NCBI GenBank assembly: GCA_035378955.1
Contig: DAOSUS010000001.1
Span: forward strand, 1 to 64,000
Origin: Candidatus Hydrogenedens sp.
GTDB taxonomy: Bacteria > Hydrogenedentota > Hydrogenedentia > Hydrogenedentales > Hydrogenedentaceae
Direction of reading: 5' to 3'
DNA: 64,000 nt
Below the pieces are notes generated by a model. The model worked only from the letters and a program-made list of their open reading frames with translations, was not told the DNA's origin and searched no databases. The translations under genes and the position numbers were made by a program. Positions 39,758-48,146 of the stretch are shown one piece after another (position 1 is the first letter of the stretch; each line of letters begins with the position of its first letter).

Positions 39758-42469
39758 CTAATGAGCATCAGCCCAATTATCACCCAAACCAATATCTACT
39801 TTTAGAGGAACCCGCAGGGAAACAACTTTCTCCATAAGAGATTTTACCTGACAGGCAGTCTCTTCTGCTGATTTTTTGGGAACCTCTATTAGCAATTCAT
39901 CGTGAACCTGAAGTAAGAGATAGGCTCCTACCTCTCTCAAATATCGGTCTACTTCTATCATTGCTTTCTTAATAATATCCGCAGCACTCCCCTGTACCGG
40001 TGTATTCACAGCCATTCGCTCCGCCGATTTGCGAACAACCTGATTGGAACTGTCCAGACCCGACAAATACCGCCGCCGATTAAACAATGTTGTTGTAAAA
40101 CCTCTATTCTTGGCTTCTTCTATCGTCTTATCTAACCATTCTTTTACCTGTGCAAAACGGTTGAAATAAGACTCAATAAATTTACTTGCTTCGGAGGTGC
40201 TAAAACCAACGGCTTTGGATAAACCGTAGGGTGTCATACCATAGATAACACCGAAATTAATCGCTTTGGCTTGTCTTCGTTGTTCGTCCGTTACTTTTTC
40301 AAAAGGAATGCCAAATACTTTCGACGCCGTTTCCCGATGAATATCTAAGTCATTATAAAATGCCTCGCAAAGAATGGGGTCTTCGGAAAGATGTGCCAAT
40401 ATCCGCAATTCAATTTGAGAATAATCCGCTGAAATCAATGTCCAATTGCTATCGGTAGCCACAAAACCCTCGCGTATCCGCTTCCCATATTCCGTACGGA
40501 TGGGAATATTCTGTAAATTGGGGTCGCTACTGGAAAGCCTACCTGTTGCCACCACTGTTTGATTAAAATTGGTGTGGATACGACCTGTTTTCGGATTTAC
40601 CAGTTTTGGCAATGTTTCTATATATGTATTTAATAACTTCTGAAGAGTTCGATATTCGATAATAACGGCTGGCAATGGATGGACTATGGCTAATTCTTCC
40701 AGCACTTCCATATCGGTAGAGGAACCGGTTTTCGTTTTCCGAATAGGTTTTAAACCTAACTTTTCAAATAAAACCGCCTGCAACTGTTTTGGAGAATTAA
40801 TATTAAATTCCATTCCCGCCTGTTTATAAATCTCCTGCTCTAAATAAGCAATCCGCGATTGTAGTTCCTTTTCCAACTCCTGAAATACTTTAGAATTGAT
40901 AGCAATACCCCGCTCTTCCATTCGGGCTAAAACAGAAATGAGGGGCTGTTCAATCTCTTGATATAAAGCCTCTAATGAATGCTCTCTCAATTTTTCTTTG
41001 AATATAGGATATAAAAGTTGTATCATTTCCGCTCTTTGGCAAACTTTCCCAACATCAATTTCTGAAATATCTCCCCCAACAGAAGTATCGGATTTTTCAA
41101 GGGACAAAACATAATCGCTTAAAAATCGTTCTGCAATCTTTTCAAGCGAATGATGTGTAAAATCTGTATCTGTTAGGTAGGAGGCAACCATTATATCCAT
41201 TTCGGCCCCTTGAAAGTCAATACCATTCTTATGAAATATTTGGATGGATTTTTTCAAATCAAACCCCAGTTTTCTTAAATTGTTATTTTCAATTATTACT
41301 TTGACTGCTCTTTGCAGTTCATCAAAATTGAATTCACTAAATTCTTTTTTTATATTTTTGAAGGGAATAAAATAATTTTCTTTTTCTTTGAGGGAAATTG
41401 CAATACCTACTAACTGCTCTGTTAGTATACCATCATTTACAGTAGCAAGGTCAAATGAAAAACAACCTGCTTTCTCAATTTTTTCGGATACGCTGTTTAA
41501 TAAGTCCATATCCTTAACAATAGTATAACATAATTTTATTTCTTGTGCCGTTTTTTTCTCCGCCTCATTTAAATTTAATTCCCGCACCAAAGACATAAAG
41601 GAAAGATATAACAACTCATTTCTGAGTATCTCCTTATCTATAGGTTTCCGTTTCAATGTATCCAGAGTTATATTCAACGGCACATCTTTTCGCAAAGTCA
41701 GCAATTTTCGGCAAGAAAAAGTCTGCTCTTTTTTCTCTATCAATGAATTTTTAACTTTACCGGATACCTTTTCTATATTTTCATAAAGATTTTCAAGGGA
41801 ACCATATTGTTCCATAAGTTTCTTGGCTGTTTTATCGCCAATGCCCGGAACACCGGGAACATTATCTGCAGTATCACCAATAAGTGCAAGTGCATCCGGA
41901 ACATGGAGCGGGTCTGTTCCAAACCGTGCCCGAACTTCTACTTCTGAATACCATTGGCCCTTTTCTCCATGTGTAGGGTCAAACATTCTCGTATGCGGAC
42001 CTATCAACTGCATAAGGTCCTTATCCGAAGAAACAATTACTACTTCAAAATCTTCTGCCTGAACCTTCTCGGCTATCGTTGCAATAACATCATCTGCTTC
42101 AAAACCCTGCACAAAAAGTAGGGGAATATTCAAGCACTCTGCTAAATGGATTGCCATCGGTATCTGGTCTAAAAATTCCTTTGGAGGCTCCGGTCTATTG
42201 GCTTTGTACTGAGGAAATTCCTCTTCACGAAAGGTCTTCCCTGGTGCATCAAAAGCAATGGCTACATAATCAGGTTCATGCTCCCGCAAAACTTTCAATA
42301 ACGCCCGTGCAAAACCATAAACCGCATTGGTAAGCTTCCCGTCCTTATTTTTCAAAGGTGCCTGGATAGCAAAAAAAGAACGAAACAGAAAGCCCATTCC
42401 ATCAAAAAGATACAACTTTTTTTGCTTCGGGATTTGTTGCTGATATGAAAATAAATCTACCTCTGTCAT
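39758..42469 (-). CDS. polA: DNA polymerase I
   Basis: The 903-residue protein has a 5'-3' exonuclease domain (about 15-305, with EADDVIATI, DKDLMQL and PGVPGIGDKTA). Next is a 3'-5' exonuclease-like domain (about 330-500) that has lost the catalytic D.E motif: where the family has DTET it reads DLAT. The polymerase domain follows, with motif A DYSQIELR (Asp682), motif B RRQAKAINFGVIYG and motif C HDE (Asp857). Polymerisation and nick translation should be intact; proofreading is probably not. It works in repair and Okazaki fragment processing. The start has no clear ribosome site. Confidence 0.95.
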   Translation of the reverse strand: MTEVDLFSYQQQIPKQKKLYLFDGMGFLFRSFFAIQAPLKNKDGKLTNAVYGFARALLKVLREHEPDYVAIAFDAPGKTFREEEFPQYKANRPEPPKEFLDQIPMAIHLAECLNIPLLFVQGFEADDVIATIAEKVQAEDFEVVIVSSDKDLMQLIGPHTRMFDPTHGEKGQWYSEVEVRARFGTDPLHVPDALALIGDTADNVPGVPGIGDKTAKKLMEQYGSLENLYENIEKVSGKVKNSLIEKKEQTFSCRKLLTLRKDVPLNITLDTLKRKPIDKEILRNELLYLSFMSLVRELNLNEAEKKTAQEIKLCYTIVKDMDLLNSVSEKIEKAGCFSFDLATVNDGILTEQLVGIAISLKEKENYFIPFKNIKKEFSEFNFDELQRAVKVIIENNNLRKLGFDLKKSIQIFHKNGIDFQGAEMDIMVASYLTDTDFTHHSLEKIAERFLSDYVLSLEKSDTSVGGDISEIDVGKVCQRAEMIQLLYPIFKEKLREHSLEALYQEIEQPLISVLARMEERGIAINSKVFQELEKELQSRIAYLEQEIYKQAGMEFNINSPKQLQAVLFEKLGLKPIRKTKTGSSTDMEVLEELAIVHPLPAVIIEYRTLQKLLNTYIETLPKLVNPKTGRIHTNFNQTVVATGRLSSSDPNLQNIPIRTEYGKRIREGFVATDSNWTLISADYSQIELRILAHLSEDPILCEAFYNDLDIHRETASKVFGIPFEKVTDEQRRQAKAINFGVIYGMTPYGLSKAVGFSTSEASKFIESYFNRFAQVKEWLDKTIEEAKNRGFTTTLFNRRRYLSGLDSSNQVVRKSAERMAVNTPVQGSAADIIKKAMIEVDRYLREVGAYLLLQVHDELLIEVPKKSAEETACQVKSLMEKVVSLRVPLKVDIGLGDNWADAH

Positions 42470-42554
42470 TAAAGAGCCTTCTTCTCATTTGGCAATTCAG
42501 ACATTACTTCTCACCTATAAATTATAGAATACAGTCTTTCCTTTCAATTAGGAA

Positions 42555-43673
42555 TTATTTTGAGGGACTTATGCCCAGTGTTCTTAAAATTTCAATCGCT
42601 GTCTGTTTCCCTGCTCCGGGGGAACCTAATTTTTCCCTTAACTGTTTAAAATCATATATCATATTCCCCCTCAAAGTCGAATTTTGGATAAGAGAAACCA
42701 ATTGGGAATATATATTCAATGGAGTGGCACTGTTCTGGATAAGTTCGGGAACGACCTCTCGCCCCATGAATATATTAACAATACCTATATACTCAATTTT
42801 CACAAGACACCGCGCTATGTAATAAGTTAGCGGGTGAGTGCGGTAAATAAGAACAAAAGGCATTCCATAAAGTGCCGATTCCAGAGTTGCCGTTCCAGAA
42901 GATACAATGCCCGCATGTGATTTTTGCAATACCTGCTCTATCCCTCCTTCATAAATTTCGATGGGAAAATCGCCCGATATATTTCTAATAAGTTCCGCAC
43001 AATTCCTGTTGAAAGCAGGCACAAGGAATTTTGTGTGCGGATAGGTAGATAAGAATTGTTTCGCTGTTTCCAGCATGACAGGAAAATTCCTCTTTATTTC
43101 CTGAGGTCTACTACCGGGCAATAAACCGATTGCATATGGTGGCGTATAATCCAGTTCCGTTCTCATTGTTGGTATTTTATCTATCAGGGGATGTCCCACA
43201 TAAACACACTCTACGCCTTCTTTTTCATATATCGGCACTTCAAACGGGAAAATAACCAACACTTTTTTCACCCATTGGGCGATTTTCTTTACCCGATTTT
43301 TTTTCCATGCCCATACCTGGGGACTGATGTAATAGATAATAGGGATATTCAACTCCTTTATCATAGGTGCGATATGTAAATTAAAGCCGGGATAGTCCAC
43401 CAAAACAACCCCTATGGGCTTATATTCCTTAATCCAATCTATTGTGTTTTTCATCAATTGCTTTATATCCCCTAAATGTTTCACAACCTCCACAAAACCC
43501 ATAACCGCATTGGTGCATAAATCATGGAGCAATACGAACCCTTCCTTTTCCATATTTTGCCCCCCTAAACCGACATGTCTTATTTTCGGCGTCAATTGAC
43601 GCAGTTCTCGTATAACATTGGCACAATGCAAATCAGCAGATGGATCTCCTACTACCCAGAAAATCGTGTTCAC
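42555..43673 (-). CDS. lpxB: Lipid-A-disaccharide synthase
   Basis: The 372-residue protein is a GT19-type glycosyltransferase: start ..GDPSADLHCANVI, VGLGGQNMEKEG, VDYPGFNLHIA, and YYISPQVWAWKKNRVKKI. It joins UDP-diacyl-glucosamine and lipid X into the lipid A disaccharide at the inner membrane. It starts with GTG in a four-base overlap with the upstream Gfo/Idh gene, so translation is coupled. The operon is lpxA - oxidoreductase - lpxB. Confidence 0.95.
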   Translation of the reverse strand: MNTIFWVVGDPSADLHCANVIRELRQLTPKIRHVGLGGQNMEKEGFVLLHDLCTNAVMGFVEVVKHLGDIKQLMKNTIDWIKEYKPIGVVLVDYPGFNLHIAPMIKELNIPIIYYISPQVWAWKKNRVKKIAQWVKKVLVIFPFEVPIYEKEGVECVYVGHPLIDKIPTMRTELDYTPPYAIGLLPGSRPQEIKRNFPVMLETAKQFLSTYPHTKFLVPAFNRNCAELIRNISGDFPIEIYEGGIEQVLQKSHAGIVSSGTATLESALYGMPFVLIYRTHPLTYYIARCLVKIEYIGIVNIFMGREVVPELIQNSATPLNIYSQLVSLIQNSTLRGNMIYDFKQLREKLGSPGAGKQTAIEILRTLGISPSK

Positions 43674-44641
43674 TTATCACTCCGTATTTGTTCAACAATT
43701 TGACAGGAAAGTTCCAGAGCCCTTAAACCCTCTTCTCCTGAAACTTCAGGAGGGGTTCCGTTGCGAACAGCAGAAACAAACGACTTTATCTCTGCCAGCA
43801 AAGGCTCTTCATTAGACACTTGAATAGGTGTAATCTCTATAAACTCCATCGGATTGCTATTCGGCGGAATATCTCCTTCCTTTTTGCGATACACAAGCAA
43901 ACTTTGGGAACTATAATCCGTCGAAACATATTCTCGGTCTGAGAATATGCGTATTTTCCTCATTCGGTCCATAGAAACACGGCTTGCCGTTAAATTGGCA
44001 ACACAACCCGACTGAAATCGCAATCGCACATTAGCAATATCCTCCGAATCGGAAAAAACAGATACACCTACAGCATCCATAGACACAACAGCACTACGGG
44101 TAAGGGTTAAAATAATATCTATATCATGTATCATCAAATCATGAACAACACTAACATCCGTGCCTCTTCCCGGAAAAGGACTTAAACGATGGCACTCAAT
44201 AAATCGCGAACAGTTTATTAAATTAAATAAAGCACGGACAGCACCATTAAACCTTTCCACATGCCCTACCTGCAAGATGCGATTACACTTTCGGGCTACA
44301 TCAACCATCTTTTTTCCCTCTTCTACTGTTGCCGAAATGGGCTTTTCGACCAATACATGGACACCTGCCTCTATTAAGGGTATAACCACCTCTGCATGCG
44401 TAGATGTAGGCGTTACCACAGAAACAAGGTCTAACTTTTCCTTCAATATCTCCTCCATAGATGAAAAAACAGGGACTTGAAATTCGTTTTTTGCCTTTTC
44501 CCTGCGCTCTTCGGAAATATCAACAACGCCAACCAATTCCACATCCGCAAGGTTAGAATAAATACGGGTATGATGAAACCCCAAATATCCGTATCCAATA
44601 ATCCCTGCTCGTAATTTTTCGTTTTGTTTAGTCATTATCAT
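43670..44641 (-). CDS. Gfo/Idh/MocA oxidoreductase, possible UDP-GlcNAc 3-dehydrogenase (GnnA-like)
   Basis: The 323-residue protein has an NAD-binding GIIGYGYLGFHH at the start. The family motif EKPISATVEEG holds the Lys of the active site, and GHVERFN follows. The Gfo/Idh/MocA family includes GnnA, which oxidises the 3-position of UDP-GlcNAc so that a transaminase can place an amine there. The location between lpxA and lpxB matches the gnnA arrangement known from bacteria with amide-linked lipid A. It overlaps lpxB by four bases. The ATG lies after a weak gga; a second ATG sits two codons inside. Confidence 0.82.
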   Translation of the reverse strand: MIMTKQNEKLRAGIIGYGYLGFHHTRIYSNLADVELVGVVDISEERREKAKNEFQVPVFSSMEEILKEKLDLVSVVTPTSTHAEVVIPLIEAGVHVLVEKPISATVEEGKKMVDVARKCNRILQVGHVERFNGAVRALFNLINCSRFIECHRLSPFPGRGTDVSVVHDLMIHDIDIILTLTRSAVVSMDAVGVSVFSDSEDIANVRLRFQSGCVANLTASRVSMDRMRKIRIFSDREYVSTDYSSQSLLVYRKKEGDIPPNSNPMEFIEITPIQVSNEEPLLAEIKSFVSAVRNGTPPEVSGEEGLRALELSCQIVEQIRSDK

Positions 44642-44710
44642 TTTTCCAGATTATATTTACTTCGTTTTTCTTTTTAACCCCAAAGTATTTTATCACATAG
44701 AAATAAGGTT

Positions 44711-45553
44711 TTATACCAATTCATCGCTGATAGGGTTAACCTGTGCCTCCTGAGGCGACAAAGGCCCTTTGGATAAACCACGCTTTGAATTTTTAATAAA
44801 ATCAAGGATAATCTGCCGTTCTGGACTATCCTCAACCTGCTCCAGTATGGCTTCAACAGCCTGTTGTGTATTCAGATTTGAACGATAAAGCAACCGATAC
44901 ATCTGCCGGATTCGGCTGATGGCTTCGGAACTGAAACCCGCTCGTTGCAAACCGATTACATTAGGTCCAAAACATTGGGCAGGATAGCCTTCTGTAATCA
45001 TATACGGCAGAACATCTTTCCCTACACGGGACATTGCACCTACAAAGGAATACTGCCCCACAGTGCAGAACTGGTGCACTCCACTTAATCCACCAATAGA
45101 CGCATAATCCTCTACCGTCACATGCCCCGCAAGAGCAGAATTGTTCGCCATAATTACACGATTTCCTACATGGCAATCATGGGCAACATGCGTGCAAGCC
45201 ATAAAAAGGCAATCATTGCCTATTCTTGTCGCTTTTTCTTCTCTATCATCTGCATATACCGTGCTCGAACTAATCGTTACAAACTCACGGAAAGTATTGT
45301 TATCGCCAATCAAGGTTTTCCCATATCGTCCCTTTACATGTTTTAAATCCTGCGGGGGAATTCCTATTTGTGCCCCAGCAAAACAATGATTATTTTTCCC
45401 CATTACCGTGCCAGAACCAATCACACAATAGGGACCAATTACGGAGTTATCACCTATTACAACATGGGCTTCAATAATTGCATAGGGTTGAATTTGAATA
45501 TTTTTACCTAATTCTACTGATGGATGAATAATGGCTGTCGGATAAATACTCAC
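44711..45553 (-). CDS. lpxA: UDP-N-acetylglucosamine acyltransferase
   Basis: The 280-residue protein is a left-handed parallel beta-helix of hexapeptide repeats with the catalytic His125 in HVAHDCHVGN at the expected position. GVHQFCTVG and a helical C-terminus follow (SSEAISRIRQMYRLLYRS). It begins lipid A synthesis by acylating the 3-position of UDP-GlcNAc, or the 3-amine of UDP-GlcNAc3N in diamino-type lipid A. The start is GTG. It is the first gene of the lpxA - Gfo/Idh - lpxB set and lies after the PLD-like gene. Confidence 0.95.
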   Translation of the reverse strand: MSIYPTAIIHPSVELGKNIQIQPYAIIEAHVVIGDNSVIGPYCVIGSGTVMGKNNHCFAGAQIGIPPQDLKHVKGRYGKTLIGDNNTFREFVTISSSTVYADDREEKATRIGNDCLFMACTHVAHDCHVGNRVIMANNSALAGHVTVEDYASIGGLSGVHQFCTVGQYSFVGAMSRVGKDVLPYMITEGYPAQCFGPNVIGLQRAGFSSEAISRIRQMYRLLYRSNLNTQQAVEAILEQVEDSPERQIILDFIKNSKRGLSKGPLSPQEAQVNPISDELV

Positions 45554-45591
45554 ACTTTTCCCTTTCTCTTTTGGTAGTATCCCATAATTAT

Positions 45592-46701
45592 CTATCGCAC
45601 AGGGATACCTATTTCAAATACACGATGGAATTCGTCAATATACAAACGGGCTATTTCAGGATTGTCAATAATTATAACATTTTCATCATTCCGTTTCTCC
45701 GCAGATTCGGTAAAATTATAACTTCCTGTCAAAACCCTATGTCCATCAAAAATCATAACCTTGTGATGCATGGTTTTAGGGTTCCCATCCCAGCGGACAT
45801 CCATACCCACATTTCTTAAATACTCGTCCTTAGAAGCACTATTGCCCGCATTCCGTTTCTCAAATACCCCTTTAACAATCACTCCCCTATCCCGTGCTTG
45901 AATTAAACAGCTTGCAATAGCGGCTGAAGTAAATGAAAAAGCCATAAATTGAAGCGATTTTTGTGTATTTTGTATCTCTTCTATAATCTTTCTTTCCACT
46001 CCATCTTCCGGGGCAAACAGGTTCCATACAGTAGTCATATTATCAATATGTAGTAATACATATTTTGTATTTCGCGGAGATTTCATGCCATAGAGATGAT
46101 TAAAAAACATTTCCTGAAATTCATTAAGATAATTTTCTGCAAGTTGCGGAGATTGAATTAAGACACTATTGTTGTTATTAAGAAAAAGGCAGTTGTAAGT
46201 CATATTCGTTGAGCCTGTCCATACAGAAGATACATCTACTACAAAAAATTTGTCGTGCATAAGTGCGGAGTTATTATCCTCAACCACAGGAATACCTGCC
46301 GATTTACATTTCAAGATGCCTTCATGCTGACAATTATCCCGTTCCACGACTATCTTTACATCAACCCCCTGCTGAAATTTATGTATAAGCAATTCCACAA
46401 TAGGTTCATAATCAAGGTCATATATTGCACCATAAATACTTTTCCTCGCTGAATTCAAAAAATCCATGAGTTCCGAAATAATCTCTACTTCTCCCCCTTT
46501 TTGCCCTGGGGATGTAAAGTAAACAGAAATAAGATGGCTTTTCCAATTTAAAGACGGTTCCTGCCTCTTTTTATGTTCTGCAGAATTATTAATGGAAGAA
46601 AAACTACGGTCCTGCACCTCCAGAGCCAGAAGAAATAAAACAGCAACAAAAGCACAAAACAAAAAACTAAAAAACAGAATTACAAAAGATTTTCTTTTCA
46701 T
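45592..46701 (-). CDS. Membrane-anchored phospholipase D-like protein
   Basis: The 369-residue protein has an N-terminal membrane anchor (about 7-30) and two HKD-type motifs: HDKFFVVDVSSVWTGSTNMT and HHKVMIFDGHRVLTGSYNFT. Each has His, Lys and Asp plus the GS.N segment, as in phospholipase D, cardiolipin synthase and Nuc nucleases. The protein is exported and probably active outside the cytoplasm as a phosphodiesterase on lipid or nucleic acid. Cardiolipin synthases usually have two helices at the N-terminus, so a lipase or nuclease fits better. It lies upstream of lpxA with 38 bases between. Confidence 0.85.
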   Translation of the reverse strand: MKRKSFVILFFSFLFCAFVAVLFLLALEVQDRSFSSINNSAEHKKRQEPSLNWKSHLISVYFTSPGQKGGEVEIISELMDFLNSARKSIYGAIYDLDYEPIVELLIHKFQQGVDVKIVVERDNCQHEGILKCKSAGIPVVEDNNSALMHDKFFVVDVSSVWTGSTNMTYNCLFLNNNNSVLIQSPQLAENYLNEFQEMFFNHLYGMKSPRNTKYVLLHIDNMTTVWNLFAPEDGVERKIIEEIQNTQKSLQFMAFSFTSAAIASCLIQARDRGVIVKGVFEKRNAGNSASKDEYLRNVGMDVRWDGNPKTMHHKVMIFDGHRVLTGSYNFTESAEKRNDENVIIIDNPEIARLYIDEFHRVFEIGIPVR

Positions 46702-46760
46702 TCTACATCTCTTCTAATAACCATAACTATTGTACATCATCTGAATTCCTATTAAAACCT

Positions 46761-47396
46761 TTATCCTGTTTTCGATGGAGGGTCGGATTTTTCAGAATGA
46801 TGGTGTATCAGAGCATTTAAAAAGGCGCTTCGAGTTTGGGAACCTATTTTTTCACCGGAATAACCGTCGAGGAGACGAACATCTAAAGAGTGTAAAGTCC
46901 GTGCAAAATAACAAGCCCATATAGGGGTGTAAACCAATAGTATGATTTCGGGTATAACTGTTTCAGGGGCCGGTTGCAATCTACGCTGGCGTAGCAACTG
47001 TTGCATCAGTCCATACCGAGCAATGCTCTTTACCTCGTCCAATAGAATAGATGGTTTAATCCATAATTGAAAATCTGCTGTAGGGGTTTGTTGTATTTCC
47101 TTCATTCGCTCAAATCGTGCAATTGTTTTCGTCCATGCATCTACAGCAATGAATATTTCCTGCGTCTTTTCAGCCCCCGATTGCAGGAAAAATCGGACAA
47201 TATACAAGGGCCAGGCAACCAATTCATACTTAGGCAAGTCCTGTATGGGTAGGGTTGTAGCCTTGCCTGTTAATGGTAAAAAAATCTTACTTATTTGAAT
47301 TCGATAGCGATAAAAAAGGGGAACAGACAGCCGTAAAGGGACTTCTTTTTGTGTATAACGAAGAGGTATATATCCTGAAGGAATTATATCGTTCAC
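46761..47396 (-). CDS. Unknown protein encoded in the sodium-symporter operon
   Basis: The longest frame starts at 47471, but that would overlap the neighbouring gene by 79 bases. A GTG at 47396-47394 overlaps the upstream stop codon by four bases (GTGA), so I choose it; the protein then has 211 residues. It has no signal peptide or membrane helix that I can see, apart from a hydrophobic strand (PEIILLVYTPIWACYFA) near residue 155. Arg- and aromatic-rich stretches are frequent (LLRQRRLQP, LYIVRFFLQS), and DVRLLDGYSGEKIG follows. I do not recognise the family. The tight spacing suggests co-function with the symporter. Confidence 0.6.
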   Translation of the reverse strand: MNDIIPSGYIPLRYTQKEVPLRLSVPLFYRYRIQISKIFLPLTGKATTLPIQDLPKYELVAWPLYIVRFFLQSGAEKTQEIFIAVDAWTKTIARFERMKEIQQTPTADFQLWIKPSILLDEVKSIARYGLMQQLLRQRRLQPAPETVIPEIILLVYTPIWACYFARTLHSLDVRLLDGYSGEKIGSQTRSAFLNALIHHHSEKSDPPSKTG

Positions 47397-47686
47397 GACC
47401 AGAGTCTTTTCTTCATAGCCCAGCCATAAAGAATAGATGCAATACCGATACCTGTCATAACAACACCACAAATAAAATTGACAACTGCAGGTCGGTAATC
47501 ACCTTCTTGCATAGAGTAATATGTCCCTAAAATAACCGGCAAACCTAATGCCACTACAAAAAAACCCATCACAATATACAACTCCGCATCTCTATGCTCT
47601 AATTGAACCCCTTTATTTCTTTCATCATCAATACGGTGCATTTCACCGCGTTCTTGAATATTTATGTTTTTTTCTTCATCTGCCAT
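47393..47686 (-). CDS. Small two-helix membrane protein in the symporter operon
   Basis: I place the start at 47686 because taggag lies eight bases before that ATG; the longer frame begins at 47722, inside the previous gene. The protein has 97 residues: a charged N-terminus of about 35 residues (INIQERGEMHRIDDERN), a membrane helix (VMGFFVVALGLPVILGTYY) and a second one (FICGVVMTGIGIASILYGWA). It could regulate or stabilise the symporter; this is inferred from context only. Confidence 0.7.
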   Translation of the reverse strand: MADEEKNINIQERGEMHRIDDERNKGVQLEHRDAELYIVMGFFVVALGLPVILGTYYSMQEGDYRPAVVNFICGVVMTGIGIASILYGWAMKKRLWS

Positions 47687-47702
47687 ATTAAAATCTCCTA
47701 AA

Positions 47703-48146
47703 TTAGAAGTAGAAATATACAATTATGTGAGGAAGCATGGAAATAATCGTCCAGAACCTTAAATCTGTCCATACAGTTTTATTTTTTCTACCTAAGTTGA
47801 CATATTCTTTCGGCATCCCAAACCATACCCAGAGCATCGTGCCAATAAATAATCCCAAAGCACATATTTTTGCCCAAGGCTGATAAGTACGTTCCAAAAA
47901 TGTTGTAATGGGTCTGAAAATAGGTCTTATAATAGGGTCAAATGTCCTGCCCAGTCCATCTAAAAATGCTAACCAACCATCTACAACCTTATCTGCAAAA
48001 TGAAATATAAAAGAAACATCTGCTTTGGGAATATCCACATCTTTGAAAGTATTTTCATTTGTTTGTGCAAATGCCCCTATAGAAAACAGGGGGCAAATTA
48101 TAGAAACAAAAAGTATAAAAAATATGACTTTTGTATAAACATTCAT
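47703..48146 (-). CDS. Small membrane protein next to the sodium symporter
   Basis: The 147-residue protein has a signal peptide (about 1-28), a soluble segment of about 60 residues, then membrane helices (ALGLFIGTMLWVWFG and TIISMLPHIIVYFYF). It overlaps the end of the symporter gene by one base (TAATG) and ends 16 bases before the next start. I do not recognise the family. Its conserved-looking spacing suggests an accessory subunit of the transporter. Confidence 0.65.
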   Translation of the reverse strand: MNVYTKVIFFILFVSIICPLFSIGAFAQTNENTFKDVDIPKADVSFIFHFADKVVDGWLAFLDGLGRTFDPIIRPIFRPITTFLERTYQPWAKICALGLFIGTMLWVWFGMPKEYVNLGRKNKTVWTDLRFWTIISMLPHIIVYFYF

